From: Beijerinckiaceae bacterium
GTDB lineage: Bacteria; Pseudomonadota; Alphaproteobacteria; Rhizobiales; Beijerinckiaceae
Reading direction: 5' to 3'
DNA: 36,573 nt
NCBI GenBank assembly: GCA_947474545.1
Contig: CANJJI010000029.1
Location: 1 to 36,573, forward strand
Part shown: positions 7,619 through 15,882 of the stretch, in pieces
Layout of the letters: every line of letters starts with the position of its first letter
Position numbering within the stretch: the stretch's first letter is position 1
Notes under the pieces: generated by a model
What the model saw: only the letters and a program-made list of their open reading frames with translations
Database searches by the model: none
What the model was told of the DNA's origin: nothing
Made by a program: the position numbers and the translations under genes

Positions 7619-8449
7619 ATGGACACGGCGCTCGACATGAAAAAAGAAAAACCCCAGCAGCAAAAGGCGGCAAAGCGCGCCGAGCCACAAAGGCTCTCCT
7701 CCGTCGCCACAGCCATGCATCTTCTGAAAACGTTCAGCGAAGGCGAAGCGGAACTGGGCGTCACAACTCTGGCCAAACGGCTGGGAGTCGCCAAAAGTAC
7801 AGTTTACCGGCTTGCTTCGACGCTGGTTGCCGAAGGCATGCTGGAACAGAATCGCGAGAATGAAAAATACAGGCTTGGCATCGCGCTTTTCGGCCTCGGC
7901 GCATTAGTGCGTCAGCGCATGAACGTCTCCAACGAAGCGCGTCCGCATATTTTTGCATTGCGCGAAGCCACCAATGAAACTGTGCGTCTGGCTATACTCG
8001 ATGGCGCCGACATCATGTTTGTGTACGATCTGGAAAGTACGCAGGCGATCCGCATGCGTGCCAACCTCGGCGACCGCAAACCGGCGTTCTGCTCTTCCGA
8101 AGGCCGCGCCATGCTTGCCTTTCAGGATGAAGCGGCCATCGAGCGCATTTTGGGCGGCGAACTCAGCCCGCGCACGGCGAAAACCGAAACCGATCCTGCC
8201 CAGTTGCGAAAGGCTCTGGCAAGAGTGCTCAAGACGGGTTATTCGCTTGAAGATGAGCAATGTGAAGCTGGCATGCGCTCGCTTGCCGCACCTATACGCG
8301 ATGCGGACGGGCGGGTGGTGGCTGCGGTCGGCATAGCAGGCCCACGCCAGCGCTTGTCTGACGATGTGATGGAGACTTTCGCGCCTCAGGTTGTTGAGAC
8401 TGCGCGAATAATTTCTTCCCGCCTCGGTTACAGGGCGGCGAGTTTCTGA
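7619..8449 (+). CDS. IclR-family transcriptional regulator
   Basis: A 276-residue regulator. The N-terminal winged helix-turn-helix spans about residues 25-85, with LGVTTLAKRLGVAKSTVYRL as the DNA-binding helices, and the C-terminal IclR effector-binding domain spans about 100-265. A lysine-rich leader of about 20 residues precedes the HTH; an in-frame ATG at 7637 is an alternative start. It begins one base after the GTPase stop and ends 22 bases before the reductase, so it is made from the operon it probably controls. IclR regulators of aromatic catabolism (PcaR, PobR and PcaU types) respond to pathway substrates or intermediates, which fits the Rieske genes here. The likely target is the GTTCCG/CGGAAC array at 6168-6204. 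Whether it activates or represses cannot be told from sequence. Confidence 0.93.
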   Translation: MDTALDMKKEKPQQQKAAKRAEPQRLSSVATAMHLLKTFSEGEAELGVTTLAKRLGVAKSTVYRLASTLVAEGMLEQNRENEKYRLGIALFGLGALVRQRMNVSNEARPHIFALREATNETVRLAILDGADIMFVYDLESTQAIRMRANLGDRKPAFCSSEGRAMLAFQDEAAIERILGGELSPRTAKTETDPAQLRKALARVLKTGYSLEDEQCEAGMRSLAAPIRDADGRVVAAVGIAGPRQRLSDDVMETFAPQVVETARIISSRLGYRAASF

Positions 8450-8471
8450 AGAGAAGAAAGCGGTAGGACGC

Positions 8472-9485
8472 ATGACGAAAATCACAATACCCGCTGCTAA
8501 CATCAGCTTTGACGTTGGCGAAGGCGACACAATCGCACGTGCTGCCGCGCGCGCCGGGCTTGGCTTTCCCTATGAATGCAATGTCGGAGAATGTGGCAAT
8601 TGCCGCTTCGAACTGCTTGAGGGCGAGGTTACCTATCTGCGCGAAAATCCGCCGGCTGTGAATGATCGCGATGTCCAGCGCAAACGCTATCTCGGCTGCC
8701 AAGCGTTGCCGCATGGCGAATGTCAGATCAAGGTGCCGCTGCGCGATCACTACAAGAGCAAATTCATTCCACTGCGCACCAAAGGCAAACTTGTCGAGAT
8801 GATCGACATCACCCATGACATCCGCGAGTTTCGGTTTGCGCTGGAAAAGCCCGTGGGATTTCTCGCCGGGCAATATGGCCTGATCTCGGTCCCCGGTGTG
8901 AACGGGGCGCGCGCTTATTCCATGTGCAATGTAACCTCCTCGGGCGAACAATGGCATTTCCAGATCAAGCGTGTGCCCAATGGCAAGGCGACGTCAGGCC
9001 TGTTTGACAGCGTAAAGGTTGGCGACAGCGTTGGCCTCGATGGCCCCTATGGCATGGCCTATCTGCGTGAAGATGCGCCGCGCGATATTCTTTGTCTTGC
9101 AGGTGGTTCTGGACTTTCGCCGATGATTTCCATTTCACGCGCTGCGGCAGCAAGTGCGAGCCTGCAGGGGCAGCATATACATTTCATTTATGGCGGGCGG
9201 GCGCCGCGTGACATATGCGGCGAACAGATGCTGAAGGAACTGCAAGGCTTCGGTTCGCGCATCCATTATCACCCGGCCATATCTATGCCTGACGATCCCG
9301 CCGCGGCAGGCTGGACAGGCCACACCGGCTTTGTGCACGACATCGCCGAAAAGCTTTTTGGCGACAAGCTCGCCAATATGGAAGTCTATTTCGCTGGCCC
9401 GCCACCCATGGCGCAGGCCGTGATGAAAATGCTGATCAAGGCGAAAGTGCCGGCAACACAGATGCACTTTGATCAGTTCTATTGA
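8472..9485 (+). CDS. Ferredoxin-NAD(P)H reductase of the oxygenase system (2Fe-2S / FAD / NAD domains)
   Basis: A 337-residue reductase that passes electrons from NAD(P)H through FAD and a plant-type [2Fe-2S] cluster to the Rieske ferredoxin or oxygenase. The N-terminal ferredoxin domain has C36, C41, C44 and C76 (CNVGECGNC...GC). The flavin domain has RAYSMCN near residue 142, corresponding to the RxYS FAD-binding motif. The NAD domain has the LCLAGGSGLSPM nucleotide loop near residue 212 and ends with the usual FAGPPPM and aromatic C-terminus (FDQFY). It is the BenC/XylZ/CDP-reductase arrangement. Together with the oxygenase (4780-6066) and ferredoxin (6270-6587) it completes a three-component system. 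It starts 22 bases after the IclR gene. Confidence 0.93.
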   Translation: MTKITIPAANISFDVGEGDTIARAAARAGLGFPYECNVGECGNCRFELLEGEVTYLRENPPAVNDRDVQRKRYLGCQALPHGECQIKVPLRDHYKSKFIPLRTKGKLVEMIDITHDIREFRFALEKPVGFLAGQYGLISVPGVNGARAYSMCNVTSSGEQWHFQIKRVPNGKATSGLFDSVKVGDSVGLDGPYGMAYLREDAPRDILCLAGGSGLSPMISISRAAAASASLQGQHIHFIYGGRAPRDICGEQMLKELQGFGSRIHYHPAISMPDDPAAAGWTGHTGFVHDIAEKLFGDKLANMEVYFAGPPPMAQAVMKMLIKAKVPATQMHFDQFY

Positions 9486-9497
9486 GAGTAAGCCACG

Positions 9498-9595
9498 AGG
9501 TCATCCCGGAAATCGCGGCGCGATTATCCGGGATCGCCACTAAAATAAATCAATAATACGATCCCGGCTCTCATATCGTTCGACCGGGATGACCT
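9498..9595. repeat. Compound palindromic element: two CCCGG hairpins with long-range complementary ends
   Basis: Left hairpin: ATCCCGGA (9503-9510) pairs with TCCGGGAT (9527-9534) and continues inward through AATCGC/GCGATT with one bulged A. Right hairpin: ATCCCGG (9561-9567) pairs with CCGGGAT (9584-9590). In addition the outer ends AGGTCATCCCGG (9498-9509) and CCGGGATGACCT (9584-9595) are complementary over 12 bp, so the 98-bp element can fold in two alternative ways. Its right end directly abuts the GGAGG (9596-9600) of the next gene. It resembles the paired palindromes of REP/BIME type. Confidence 0.78.
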
Positions 9596-9605
9596 GGAGG
9601 AAACA

Positions 9606-10592
9606 ATGTCAAAACTCAAGCTCACACTCGCCTGCTGGAATTATGATCGCACCCGCGCTATTCAGGATGGCAGCGTGCAGCCCGATGGCATTGATCTCAA
9701 CTATCTCGATCTGCCCGTTGAAGAGACCTTCTTTCGCATGGTGCGCCATCGCGAATTCGACGTCGCGGAAATGTCGTTATCGTCCTACACTGTATCCTTG
9801 CATCGAAATCCCCGGCCGTTTATTGCGATACCCGTGTTTCCTTCACGCTTCTTCCGACACTCCTGCATTTTCGTCAGCGCGAAATCGAACATTCGCGAGC
9901 CCAAGGATCTCATTGGCAAGAAGATCGGCGTCCCGGAATTCCAGATGACGGCGCCTGTGTGGATCCGCGGAATTCTCGATGAATTCCACGGCGTACCTGT
10001 CGACAGCGTGACCTATTGGACTGGCGGTGAAGAAGAACCGGGACGGCCCGAGAAGCAATCGATCAATCTGCCAGGGAATATCAAGGTCAATCCAATTCCC
10101 GAAGGCAAGACGCTGAGCCAGATGCTCGCCGATGGCGAGATCGACGCACTTCATTCCGCCCGCTCGCCATCGACGCTGGATGGCGTACGTGTGCTGCGCC
10201 TGTTCCCGAATTACCGCGAAGTCGAGCTCGACTTTTATCGCAAGACCAAGACCTTTCCGATTATGCACACCATCGCCATCAAGCGCGAGGTCTATGAAGC
10301 CAACCGCTGGATTGCGCAGTCCCTGTTCAAGGCGTTCCAGGAATCTCAGCGCCGTACGTATGAAGACCTCACGCAGACCGCCGCCATGAAAGCCATGGTG
10401 CCCTGGCTCACGCACGACATCGAGGAAGCCCAACGCGAAATGGGCGACGATTACTGGTCATATGGCTATGAAAACAATATGCATGTGTTTGATCGCTTCC
10501 TGCGCTATCACCACGCCTGCGGTCTGTCGCCAAAACTGTTGAAGCCAGAAGATCTGTTCGCGCCAGAGACGCTGGAAGCATTCAAGATTTGA
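9606..10592 (+). CDS. 4,5-dihydroxyphthalate decarboxylase-like protein (periplasmic-binding-protein fold, no signal peptide)
   Basis: A 328-residue protein with the type 2 periplasmic-binding fold. The opening strand KLTLACWNYDRT, the EFDVAEMSLSSY segment and the DLIGKKIGVPEFQMTAPVWIRGIL block match the family that includes phthalate-pathway 4,5-dihydroxyphthalate decarboxylase (Pht5). The protein starts directly with the first strand and has no signal peptide, which favours a cytoplasmic enzyme over a transport receptor. GGAGG lies five bases before the start, directly after the palindromic element. The position downstream of the three-component oxygenase fits decarboxylation of a hydroxylated aromatic acid. 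No dihydrodiol dehydrogenase is visible here. A receptor role for another transporter cannot be excluded. Confidence 0.75.
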   Translation: MSKLKLTLACWNYDRTRAIQDGSVQPDGIDLNYLDLPVEETFFRMVRHREFDVAEMSLSSYTVSLHRNPRPFIAIPVFPSRFFRHSCIFVSAKSNIREPKDLIGKKIGVPEFQMTAPVWIRGILDEFHGVPVDSVTYWTGGEEEPGRPEKQSINLPGNIKVNPIPEGKTLSQMLADGEIDALHSARSPSTLDGVRVLRLFPNYREVELDFYRKTKTFPIMHTIAIKREVYEANRWIAQSLFKAFQESQRRTYEDLTQTAAMKAMVPWLTHDIEEAQREMGDDYWSYGYENNMHVFDRFLRYHHACGLSPKLLKPEDLFAPETLEAFKI

Positions 10593-10618
10593 TATAGCTT
10601 AGTATTAAGCGCACAATG

Positions 10619-10652
10619 TCATCCTGGACGCTGCCAGCGATCCGGGAAGACA
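10619..10652. repeat. Degenerate copy of the intergenic palindrome
   Basis: GTCATCCTGGA pairs imperfectly with TCCGGGAAGAC, and the inner CGCTG/CAGCG arms pair exactly. It is an eroded member of the CATCCCGGA family and lies 24 bases before the start of the binding-protein gene at 10676. Confidence 0.6.
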
Positions 10653-10675
10653 TTCAAAATCGTCAGGGAGTATGC

Positions 10676-11689
10676 ATGAAAAAACTTATTTCCTGTATTG
10701 CTGCTGTTCTTCTGCCCGCAATGGCGCAGGCGCAATCGCCGGCTGAATGGGACAAAGTCATCGAGGCCGCGAAGAAAGAGGGTAAGGCGGTCGTTTATTC
10801 CGGCTATGTCTCGCCAGAGACGCACAACGCGATCAACGCGGAATTCAAGAAGAAATATGGCATCAGCGTCGATGTTCTCTCTGCGCGGGGCGGTGAATTG
10901 CGCGAGCGCGTGCGCATGGAGCATCAGACAAACCGCTTTCTGGTCGATGTCTATCATATGGCCATAGCCATTACGTCAGTGGGACTCGATAGCGACAAGA
11001 CGATTGCGCCGCATGGCGGGCTTCCGAACATAGCCAATCTTACGCCAGACATGGCGGCGCGCGCCAATGATAAGATGGCGCCGATTTTCACTATCAATTA
11101 TGGCATCTTTTATAATGCGCAGATGGTGAAGCCCGAAGACGCGCCAAAATCCTGGCACGACCTGCTGGATCCAAAATGGCGCGGCAAGATCATGATGGAT
11201 GATCCGCGCGCGTCAGGCGGCGGGCGTGTTTTCTTTCACATGACCTACGATAAGTTTGGGCGGAACTTTCACGAAAAGCTGGCGGCGCAGGAGCCCACAT
11301 TTACGCGCGACTATAACGAAGCGGCGCGCCGGGTTTCGCGTGGGGAATACCCGATCTATCTGCCGCTGATCTTTGGAGCCTTCGACAAATTTCGCGCGTT
11401 GCCTGTGAAGTATGTCATCCCCGAAGAAGGCGCGACATACGGCTCTTACGGCATTTCGGTGATGACGAACGCCCCGCATCCCAATGCTGCGCGGCTGCTC
11501 GCAGATTTCTATCTCGGCGAAGAGGCGCAAGCCATCTATGCCAAAACAGGTCATGGCATCGTCGTCAAATCATTAAAGGAAAAGCTCTCGCCCGAGATGG
11601 AAGCGCTCGCGCGTGTGAAACCTCTGGTAGAAGAAGATTTTTCGCGTATCGACCAGCACTTCAAGAACGCCAAGGAAATTTATAAATAG
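10676..11689 (+). CDS. ABC transporter periplasmic substrate-binding protein (Fe3+/2-aminoethylphosphonate/PotD-like)
   Basis: A 337-residue secreted receptor. The N-terminus is a Sec signal peptide (KK, then a hydrophobic core, with AQA before residue 20). The mature part opens with EWDKVIEAAKKEGKAVVYSG, typical of the iron/thiamine/polyamine SBP group (SBP_bac_6/8), and contains the internal NAPHPNAARLLADFYLGEEAQ segment common near the C-terminus of that group. The start at 10676 has AGGGAG seven bases upstream; the frame is open to 10616 but that region has no signal peptide. It follows the decarboxylase-like gene by 83 bases and closes the plus-strand series. No cognate permease or ATPase lies alongside; the only ABC ATPase of matching type is at 26255-27385. 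It may import the aromatic substrate or a metal for the oxygenase. Confidence 0.88.
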   Translation: MKKLISCIAAVLLPAMAQAQSPAEWDKVIEAAKKEGKAVVYSGYVSPETHNAINAEFKKKYGISVDVLSARGGELRERVRMEHQTNRFLVDVYHMAIAITSVGLDSDKTIAPHGGLPNIANLTPDMAARANDKMAPIFTINYGIFYNAQMVKPEDAPKSWHDLLDPKWRGKIMMDDPRASGGGRVFFHMTYDKFGRNFHEKLAAQEPTFTRDYNEAARRVSRGEYPIYLPLIFGAFDKFRALPVKYVIPEEGATYGSYGISVMTNAPHPNAARLLADFYLGEEAQAIYAKTGHGIVVKSLKEKLSPEMEALARVKPLVEEDFSRIDQHFKNAKEIYK

Positions 11690-11703
11690 CCGAATTTCAG
11701 ACT

Positions 11704-12033
11704 TCACGGTTTGTAGTGAATGGCTAGCCAGAGTGTCGGCTGCGTGGCATCAGTCAGCTCGACACGATGGCGCACATGCGCGGGAATTTCCAGATAGTCG
11801 CCGGGGGCGATTTGGCGCGGCGATGGTTCATTTTCGATCTGCAGCGATGCAGAACCTGATAACAAGATCACCCATTCGGTCCAGCCCTGATCATACCAAA
11901 AGCCGGGCGGACTTGCCTGCCCTGTCGAGACGATGCGTTCAATCTTCAGGCCAGGTGCGCTCGTGAGCCGTGAAATATCCTCGGCGTCATGTTTTGAGGC
12001 GATGCCTGCGAACAGATTGCCTGTGTTGATCAT
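11704..12033 (-). CDS. Small single-domain cupin protein
   Basis: A 109-residue cupin. The beta-barrel motifs are visible as GFWYDQGWTEWVILLSGSA (first cupin motif, with a D/E and W where the usual two histidines would be) and PGDYLEIPAHVRHRVE (second motif, H88 or so). Many proteins of this type are annotated as phosphoribosylaminoimidazole-carboxylase-like cupins without known function. The first motif lacks the canonical HxH, so metal binding may be altered. It is last in a minus-strand series of three with the alpha/beta hydrolase (28 bases upstream) and M15 peptidase, and converges with the binding-protein gene across only 14 bases. Function unknown. Confidence 0.8.
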   Translation of the reverse strand: MINTGNLFAGIASKHDAEDISRLTSAPGLKIERIVSTGQASPPGFWYDQGWTEWVILLSGSASLQIENEPSPRQIAPGDYLEIPAHVRHRVELTDATQPTLWLAIHYKP

Positions 12034-12061
12034 TCAGATTTCCGTAAAGTACAAAGACCGG

Positions 12062-12913
12062 TCACATACGTTCGTTCAAAAAACGCAACACGCGCGGCGC
12101 CAGCCAGCGGGAATAGGATGCAGGCTCATCCATGGGATATTGTGTGAAATAATGTCCTGCTCCTGGTATGATGAGTTTGCGTGAAAAGATGTTCGCAATC
12201 TTGAGCGCATCGTGAAAAGCATCTGTTTGGCAGCGATCAACGACATCGTCTTCATCGCCATGCACCAGAAGAAATGAAGTCTCTGTCTTGTCGCGCAAGG
12301 CGTAGCTGATGGGCGAAGCTTCGAAATAAATCTGCCTGTTGTCTGGCGGCGCAAAACCCAGAAACTTTTGAACGATATGATCGCCGAGCCGCACGGCCTG
12401 ATCGTGATGCCATTGCTGCAGCATGTCATAGACGCCATAATTGCCGACCACGGCGCGCACCTTCGTATCGAGGCTGGCGAATTTGTCGTCAGGATAGCCC
12501 CCGGTAAATGGCGGACTATCGCCAGCCAAAGCAACGAGCGCAGACAAGTGCGCACCTGCGGAATCGCCCATAAGCGCGATGCGCCGCGGGTCAATTTTGA
12601 GTTCACTCGAGCGTCCCTTGAGAAACTGAATGGCGGCCCGCACATCCTGAACTGCTTCAGGATACATTTTCCGCGTTTGTGAAGAAAAGCGATACATGAC
12701 CGAAAACATCGCGATGCCTCGCGCCGCCAGCCAAGGCCCCCATTGCCGGTAATTATCCGGACCGCCCATCTGCCAGCCGCCGCCGTGTATGGTCATCAGA
12801 ACAGGAAATGGCCCGTCGCCATTTGGCCGCCAGAGGTGTCCCTTCAGCGATATGCCGTCATGCACGGCATATTCAACATCGCGCAGCGTCTCAACGCTCT
12901 CTTGCCGATCCAT
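12062..12913 (-). CDS. Alpha/beta hydrolase, carboxylesterase (BD-FAE/HSL-like)
   Basis: A 283-residue serine hydrolase. The oxyanion-hole motif is HGGGW (residues 43-47), the nucleophile elbow GDSAG has S118, the acid is in LLVHGDEDDVVD near residue 225, and the catalytic histidine is in GAGHYF near residue 255. No signal peptide is apparent, so it is probably cytoplasmic. Such enzymes hydrolyse short-chain or aromatic esters; the local aromatic catabolism makes an ester or amide of an aromatic acid a possible substrate, but this is inference. The start ATG at 12913 follows GGGGGA closely. It lies 24 bases after the M15 peptidase gene and 28 before the cupin. Confidence 0.88.
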   Translation of the reverse strand: MDRQESVETLRDVEYAVHDGISLKGHLWRPNGDGPFPVLMTIHGGGWQMGGPDNYRQWGPWLAARGIAMFSVMYRFSSQTRKMYPEAVQDVRAAIQFLKGRSSELKIDPRRIALMGDSAGAHLSALVALAGDSPPFTGGYPDDKFASLDTKVRAVVGNYGVYDMLQQWHHDQAVRLGDHIVQKFLGFAPPDNRQIYFEASPISYALRDKTETSFLLVHGDEDDVVDRCQTDAFHDALKIANIFSRKLIIPGAGHYFTQYPMDEPASYSRWLAPRVLRFLNERM

Positions 12914-12937
12914 ATTTCCCCCACAGCAAATGGCCTA

Positions 12938-13747
12938 TCAACTCTCGAACATTTCGGGCCGGTATTCGAAATGCATGGTGTCATAATGATACCATTTGCC
13001 GCCCCAGATGAAATTCTCTTTTTCGAAAACCTCGACAATCTCAAACGGGATTTTGTTGCGATAGGGAACAGCGCCAGTGCCCTTGCCACGCGCCCACACC
13101 CAGTAATCCGATTGCGCCGTGCTGACATCAATGGCTGCGCCGGAGGCATGCATGCTGGGCTTGCCGGTATCGGCAACCACACGGCAATTATAGGTGCCCG
13201 CCGAAGGCACCAGAAACGCCTTGAAACGATCCGGCATGCCTTCCAGCTCCGTAATCACGCGTTCAAGCCGGCCCGCAACATCGTTGACTGTGCTGAGCTG
13301 AATAACCTGCGATTTAGTTTTCGGCATCCAGCGCACGTTGCGCATGCGCTTGGTCACTTCGCCCTTTTTGCAATCACCATACATTTTTGTGAAAAAACCT
13401 TCGTGGCGGATACGGCCAGGGCTCTCATTAACGCCAGGGTTTTGCGCAAGTTTGCCGCGCTTGTAGGTCTGGCGGAGTTGATCTGCGAGCGACGCATTGC
13501 GCAACATCTGCTCAAAAGATTTGCTGGCAAGGCCGTCATCCAAGGCCATGCGCGTCCCATCTTTCCAGATGAGCGCACCGTCTTCAATCTTCGCGAGCAA
13601 GTCCGGATAGGATGTGACGAGCCTCTCAAATCGGGCGAGTGAGACGCCCGGGATATGATCGGCCGCCACGGACGGCCGCAGCAGCATCGGCGAAACAGAC
13701 GCCAGTCCCATGCCTGCGAGAAATTTTCGTCGCGACAAACCCGGCAT
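12938..13747 (-). CDS. Tat-exported M15 family D-alanyl-D-alanine carboxypeptidase-like protein
   Basis: A 269-residue putative zinc peptidase. The N-terminus has a twin-arginine signal (SRRKFLAG, hydrophobic core, then AAD near residue 29). The VanY/M15 metal motif appears as SMHASGAAID with H200 and D207, and the third ligand is H259 in HYDTMHFEYRPE. These enzymes trim peptidoglycan stem peptides in the periplasm. The start at 13747 has GGGAG seven bases upstream. It is first in a minus-strand run with the hydrolase and cupin. Its cell-wall role does not obviously fit the catabolic neighbours, so co-transcription may be incidental. Confidence 0.85.
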   Translation of the reverse strand: MPGLSRRKFLAGMGLASVSPMLLRPSVAADHIPGVSLARFERLVTSYPDLLAKIEDGALIWKDGTRMALDDGLASKSFEQMLRNASLADQLRQTYKRGKLAQNPGVNESPGRIRHEGFFTKMYGDCKKGEVTKRMRNVRWMPKTKSQVIQLSTVNDVAGRLERVITELEGMPDRFKAFLVPSAGTYNCRVVADTGKPSMHASGAAIDVSTAQSDYWVWARGKGTGAVPYRNKIPFEIVEVFEKENFIWGGKWYHYDTMHFEYRPEMFES

Positions 13748-13848
13748 ATCCGACTCCCTTCAAGATAATGTGCGCTTTCCATGAGGCACACATTCATAAT
13801 TGGGGGAAATTGAAAGTGTCGTTGATGCAGAACAGGTTTTAGCCAATC

Positions 13849-15345
13849 CTATTTCATCGTCGGTATCGTAAACTCGGCGCCTTCCTTCACGCCGCTCGGC
13901 CAGCGAGACGTGATCGTTTTAGTTTTCGAATAGAATCTGATCGAATCCGGCCCGTGCTGGTTGAGGTCGCCAAAGGCCGAGCGTTTCCAGCCGCCAAACG
14001 TGTAATAGGCGAGCGGCACAGGGATGGGCACGTTGATGCCGACCATGCCCACTTGGACACGCGAGGCAAAATCGCGGGCAGCGTCGCCGTCGCGCGAGAA
14101 GATTGCAACGCCGTTGCCATATTCGTGATCAGTGCACAGCGCCAGCGCCTCTTCGTAATCCTTGGCGCGGACCACGCTGAGGACAGGGCCAAAGATTTCT
14201 TCCTTGTAGATGCGCATGTCAGGCGTCACATCATCGAACAGGCAGCCGCCCATGTAAAAGCCTTTTTCATAACCCTGCATGGTGAAGCCGCGTCCGTCCA
14301 CGAGCAGCTTGGCGCCCTCTTTCACGCCGAGCTCTACGTAGCTTTTGACTTTGTCCAGATGAGCCTGAGTCACCAGCGGGCCGAAATCTGCGGCGTTATC
14401 TGTCGAAGGACCTATTTTGAGAGATTCCGTGCGCGGGATGAGCCGCTTCACCAATTCATCTGCGGTCTTCTTGCCGACCGGCACAGCAACAGACACCGCC
14501 ATGCAACGTTCACCGGCGGAGCCATAACCCGCTCCCACAAGCGCATCCACGGCCTGATCCATGTCCGCATCGGGCATGATGACCATGTGGTTTTTCGCGC
14601 CGCCAAAACATTGCACCCTTTTGCCGCTCGCTGTGCCCTTTGTGTAGACATATTCGGCGATGGGTGTGGATCCGACAAAGCCGACGGCCTGAATGTCAGG
14701 ATCTTCCAGAATAGCGTCTACGGCTTCCTTGTCGCCGTTGACGACGTTGAGAATGCCCGGCGGCAATCCCGCTTCGATCATCAGTTCGGCCATGCGTAAG
14801 GGCACGCCCGGATCGCGCTCGCTGGGTTTAAGAATAAAGGCGTTGCCACAGGCGATGGCGGGGGCAAATTTCCACATGGGAATCATGGCGGGGAAGTTGA
14901 ACGGGGTGATTCCCGCGACGACGCCCAACGGTTGGCGGATCGAATAGATGTCAATGCCCGGCCCGGCGCCCTCGGTAAATTCGCCCTTCATCAGATGCGG
15001 AATACCGCAGGCAAATTCCACAACTTCAATACCGCGTTGTATATCGCCCTTGGCGTCGGCGATGGTCTTGCCATGTTCGCGCGCCAGCAGGTCTGCCAGC
15101 GCATCGTTCTCGCGCGCCATGACCTCGAGGAACTTCATTAACACTCGGGCGCGGCGCTGCGGATTGGTCGCTGCCCAGGCGCTCTGCGCAGCTTTGGCGT
15201 TTTCGACAGCCGCCCGCATTTCGGCTTTCGAGGCGAGCGGTACCCGGGAGATGACCTCGCCGGTCATTGGCTGATAGGCGTCGGCAAAACGGCCAGATGT
15301 GCCCTTGACGTGTTTTCCGCCAATGAAATGTGTCAGCTCGCGCAT
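13849..15345 (-). CDS. mmsA: CoA-acylating methylmalonate-semialdehyde dehydrogenase
   Basis: A 498-residue aldehyde dehydrogenase of the MmsA/IolA type, converting (methyl)malonate semialdehyde plus NAD+ and CoA to propionyl- or acetyl-CoA with loss of CO2. The catalytic cysteine is C281 (AGERCMAV) and N150 sits in TPFNFP. The usual ALDH general-base glutamate region (ELGGK) is replaced by FGGAKNH, which is characteristic of the CoA-dependent MMSDH group. The frame is open to 15399, but the start at 15345 has AGGGAGAAG about nine bases upstream and gives the standard length (about 498-500). It serves valine, beta-alanine or inositol breakdown. No mmsB or other valine-pathway gene is adjacent. 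Confidence 0.94.
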   Translation of the reverse strand: MRELTHFIGGKHVKGTSGRFADAYQPMTGEVISRVPLASKAEMRAAVENAKAAQSAWAATNPQRRARVLMKFLEVMARENDALADLLAREHGKTIADAKGDIQRGIEVVEFACGIPHLMKGEFTEGAGPGIDIYSIRQPLGVVAGITPFNFPAMIPMWKFAPAIACGNAFILKPSERDPGVPLRMAELMIEAGLPPGILNVVNGDKEAVDAILEDPDIQAVGFVGSTPIAEYVYTKGTASGKRVQCFGGAKNHMVIMPDADMDQAVDALVGAGYGSAGERCMAVSVAVPVGKKTADELVKRLIPRTESLKIGPSTDNAADFGPLVTQAHLDKVKSYVELGVKEGAKLLVDGRGFTMQGYEKGFYMGGCLFDDVTPDMRIYKEEIFGPVLSVVRAKDYEEALALCTDHEYGNGVAIFSRDGDAARDFASRVQVGMVGINVPIPVPLAYYTFGGWKRSAFGDLNQHGPDSIRFYSKTKTITSRWPSGVKEGAEFTIPTMK

Positions 15346-15421
15346 GTGCAGTCTTCTCCCTGTTGGAGAGGTTTTAGCCCGGGTGGCTTGGCTTGTCATG
15401 TGCGGCGAAAGCAGCAGCCGA

Positions 15422-15751
15422 TTATGGCCCGGCGCTGGCGGAAAACAATTGGAGAATCGAAATTCCTGCGATGATCAATGCGAGCCCGATCAGGGCAGGC
15501 AAATCGAGAGGCTGCCTGTCAACCAGCCAGCCAGCACCCGCGATCAATACAATTCCCGCGCCGGACCAGATCGCATAGGCTACGCCCACTGGCATGGTCT
15601 TCAGGGTCAGGGCCAGAAATACAAAGGCTATCCCATAGCCAAGGGCCATGATCGCTACCGGCCAGACGCGGGTCAGACCCTGAGAGGCATTCAGAGCTGT
15701 TGTGGCGATGACTTCGCTGACAATAGCGAGTGAAAGATAGAGGTAGGTCAT
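15422..15751 (-). CDS. Small multidrug resistance (SMR/EmrE-type) efflux protein
   Basis: A 109-residue, four-helix inner-membrane protein of the SMR family, which exports cationic drugs or guanidinium-type compounds in exchange for protons as a dimer. The essential membrane glutamate is E13 (SLAIVSEVIAT), and the third-helix signature VAYAIWSGAGIV closely matches EmrE. Length equals EmrE. The frame is open back to 15820, but the start at 15751 aligns with the family N-terminus; no strong ribosome site is visible there. It lies 76 bases upstream of mmsA on the same strand and diverges from the ABC gene at 15883. Confidence 0.93.
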   Translation of the reverse strand: MTYLYLSLAIVSEVIATTALNASQGLTRVWPVAIMALGYGIAFVFLALTLKTMPVGVAYAIWSGAGIVLIAGAGWLVDRQPLDLPALIGLALIIAGISILQLFSASAGP

Positions 15752-15882
15752 GGCGTAGGAGAATTCTTTGGCGTCATGGAATGCTGATAGCTTCGCTTCA
15801 TGTCGATATAGCGACACCACCGGAAAGCCAGCATATATTTGATTTCATTCACGCTGCAACGTAACCATGGAACCGGTAGACG

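Noticed and set aside
13767-13794. AATGTGC...GCACACATT inverted repeat upstream of the M15 peptidase gene
   Set aside because: The arms need a two-base insertion to pair and no regulator or similar site supports it; too weak to call.
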